Shown: positions 63,665 to 64,000 of the stretch, in pieces
How the letters are laid out: each line of letters starts with the position of its first letter
Position numbering within the stretch: the first letter of the stretch is position 1
Assembly (NCBI RefSeq): GCF_003971195.1
Contig: NZ_CP034593.1
Span: 2,728,001 to 2,792,000, forward strand
Source: Flaviflexus ciconiae
GTDB lineage: Bacteria > Actinomycetota > Actinomycetes > Actinomycetales > Actinomycetaceae
DNA length: 64,000 nucleotides
Direction: 5' to 3'
Notes under the pieces: generated by a model
Told to the model about the DNA's origin: nothing
Seen by the model: only the letters and a program-made list of their open reading frames with translations
Databases searched by the model: none
Translations under genes and position numbers: made by a program

Positions 63665-63700
63665 TGTCCCCGGGTGCCTGTGAGAGGCTACCCGGGGACA
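63665..63700 (-). terminator. Terminator of the gene at the window edge
   Basis: TGTCCCCGGGT and ACCCGGGGACA form a perfect 11-base stem around a 14-base loop, directly beyond the stop codon at 63714. Confidence 0.75.
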
Positions 63701-63713
63701 GCGGTGAGTGAAC

Positions 63714-64000
63714 CTAGTCCTTCTGCGTAGACCGTTCGGGGTTGGTCTCGGATTCCAACTCGGGATCGGTGTCCGATTCGGAGTCGGTTTCGGGACCTTC
63801 CCAGGTCTCGTCGATCTCGCCGCCGACTGCTAGGTCGCCAGCAACCTTGATGTCACCTTCGAGTAACCAGGCACCATCCTCATGTTGCCAGGTTGGCTCG
63901 GGGAGCGGATTGCCGTCCTCGTCGTATCCGGGTGCTGGCCTGCTAGCGCCCTCTTCGAGAGCGTCAGCGTCGAACGTTCGATCCCACTGCCTTGTCTTGA
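63714..64000 (-). CDS. C-terminal part of an unidentified protein, cut by the window edge
   Basis: An open frame enters from beyond 64000 and ends at TAG 63714-63716. It reads TRQWDRTFDADALEEGAS, GYDEDGNPLPEPTWQHEDGAWLLEGDIKVAGDLAVGGEIDETWEG and a highly acidic tail (ETDSESDTDPELESE). The terminator right behind the stop and the even codon use support a real gene. The visible 94 residues do not identify a family. Confidence 0.65.
   Translation of the reverse strand, partial: KTRQWDRTFDADALEEGASRPAPGYDEDGNPLPEPTWQHEDGAWLLEGDIKVAGDLAVGGEIDETWEGPETDSESDTDPELESETNPERSTQKD

Overview
This is a piece of a chromosome from a high-GC Gram-positive bacterium (Actinomycetota). The evidence is a mycothiol conjugate amidase (mca), DUF501, DUF4307 and SurA-like lipoprotein genes in their usual actinobacterial settings, a FtsB-like divisome protein next to eno, a Lys-tailed PPK2, and many GTG starts. 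The set fits an Actinomycetaceae-like relative, but the sequence alone does not fix the genus.

Layout. From 1 to about 31.1 kb is an ordinary housekeeping core. It holds mfd (3' part), a lipoprotein, eno, ftsB-like, DUF501, a Ppx/GppA phosphatase, a metal P-type ATPase with a separate HMA protein, nhaA, an unusual tRNA, a PCuAC/DyP-peroxidase pair, a Bax-inhibitor-like protein, FKBP, msrA, an AI-2E transporter, greA, mca, ppk2, uppS, xseA/xseB, ispH, rmuC and ychF. From 31.1 to 39.4 kb is an accessory stretch. It starts at the 3' end of ychF, whose tail sequence recurs three more times downstream. It carries small cassettes (M23 peptidase with ArsR-type regulator, DUF488), a decayed histidine kinase, two damaged toxin-antitoxin pairs, a degenerate RIC-like gene and IS remnants. 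From 39.4 to 57.6 kb is a second accessory block. It holds a heliorhodopsin flanked by DUF421 and DUF3253 proteins, a PIG-L deacetylase, an ABC1 kinase, a broken MetE-like gene, an NCS1 permease/asparaginase/polysaccharide-deacetylase-type hydrolase operon, glpK and glpD fragments wedged between truncated genes, and a CPBP protease coupled to an SDR-TspO fusion. From 58 to 60.6 kb is an arsenic unit (LMW phosphatase-type ArsC, Cys-rich ArsM, divergent ArsR) followed by YtoQ. The remainder is an IS3 remnant and small membrane or unknown genes.

Most notable observations. (1) Three promoters on the minus strand (metal ATPase, HMA protein, RIC-like gene) each carry an FNR-type palindrome exactly 22 nt upstream of a TANNNT -10 hexamer, which is class II activator geometry. 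(2) There is a complete heliorhodopsin with all key residues. (3) An NAD(P)-binding SDR domain is fused to TspO. (4) The 3' tail of ychF is repeated at four places. (5) A permease-asparaginase-deacetylase trio may degrade cyclic imides or related amides. (6) A UAA-anticodon tRNA lacks the long variable arm expected for tRNA-Leu.

Quality caution. At least nine genes are broken by one-base indels, mostly in short G/C (once A) runs, a pattern typical of homopolymer sequencing error. Several gene-in-gene joins (near 39.15, 46.05, 51.81 and 54.27 kb) may be real deletions or assembly chimeras. Start codons were chosen by ribosome-binding sites. No database search was possible, so family names rest on recognised motifs.
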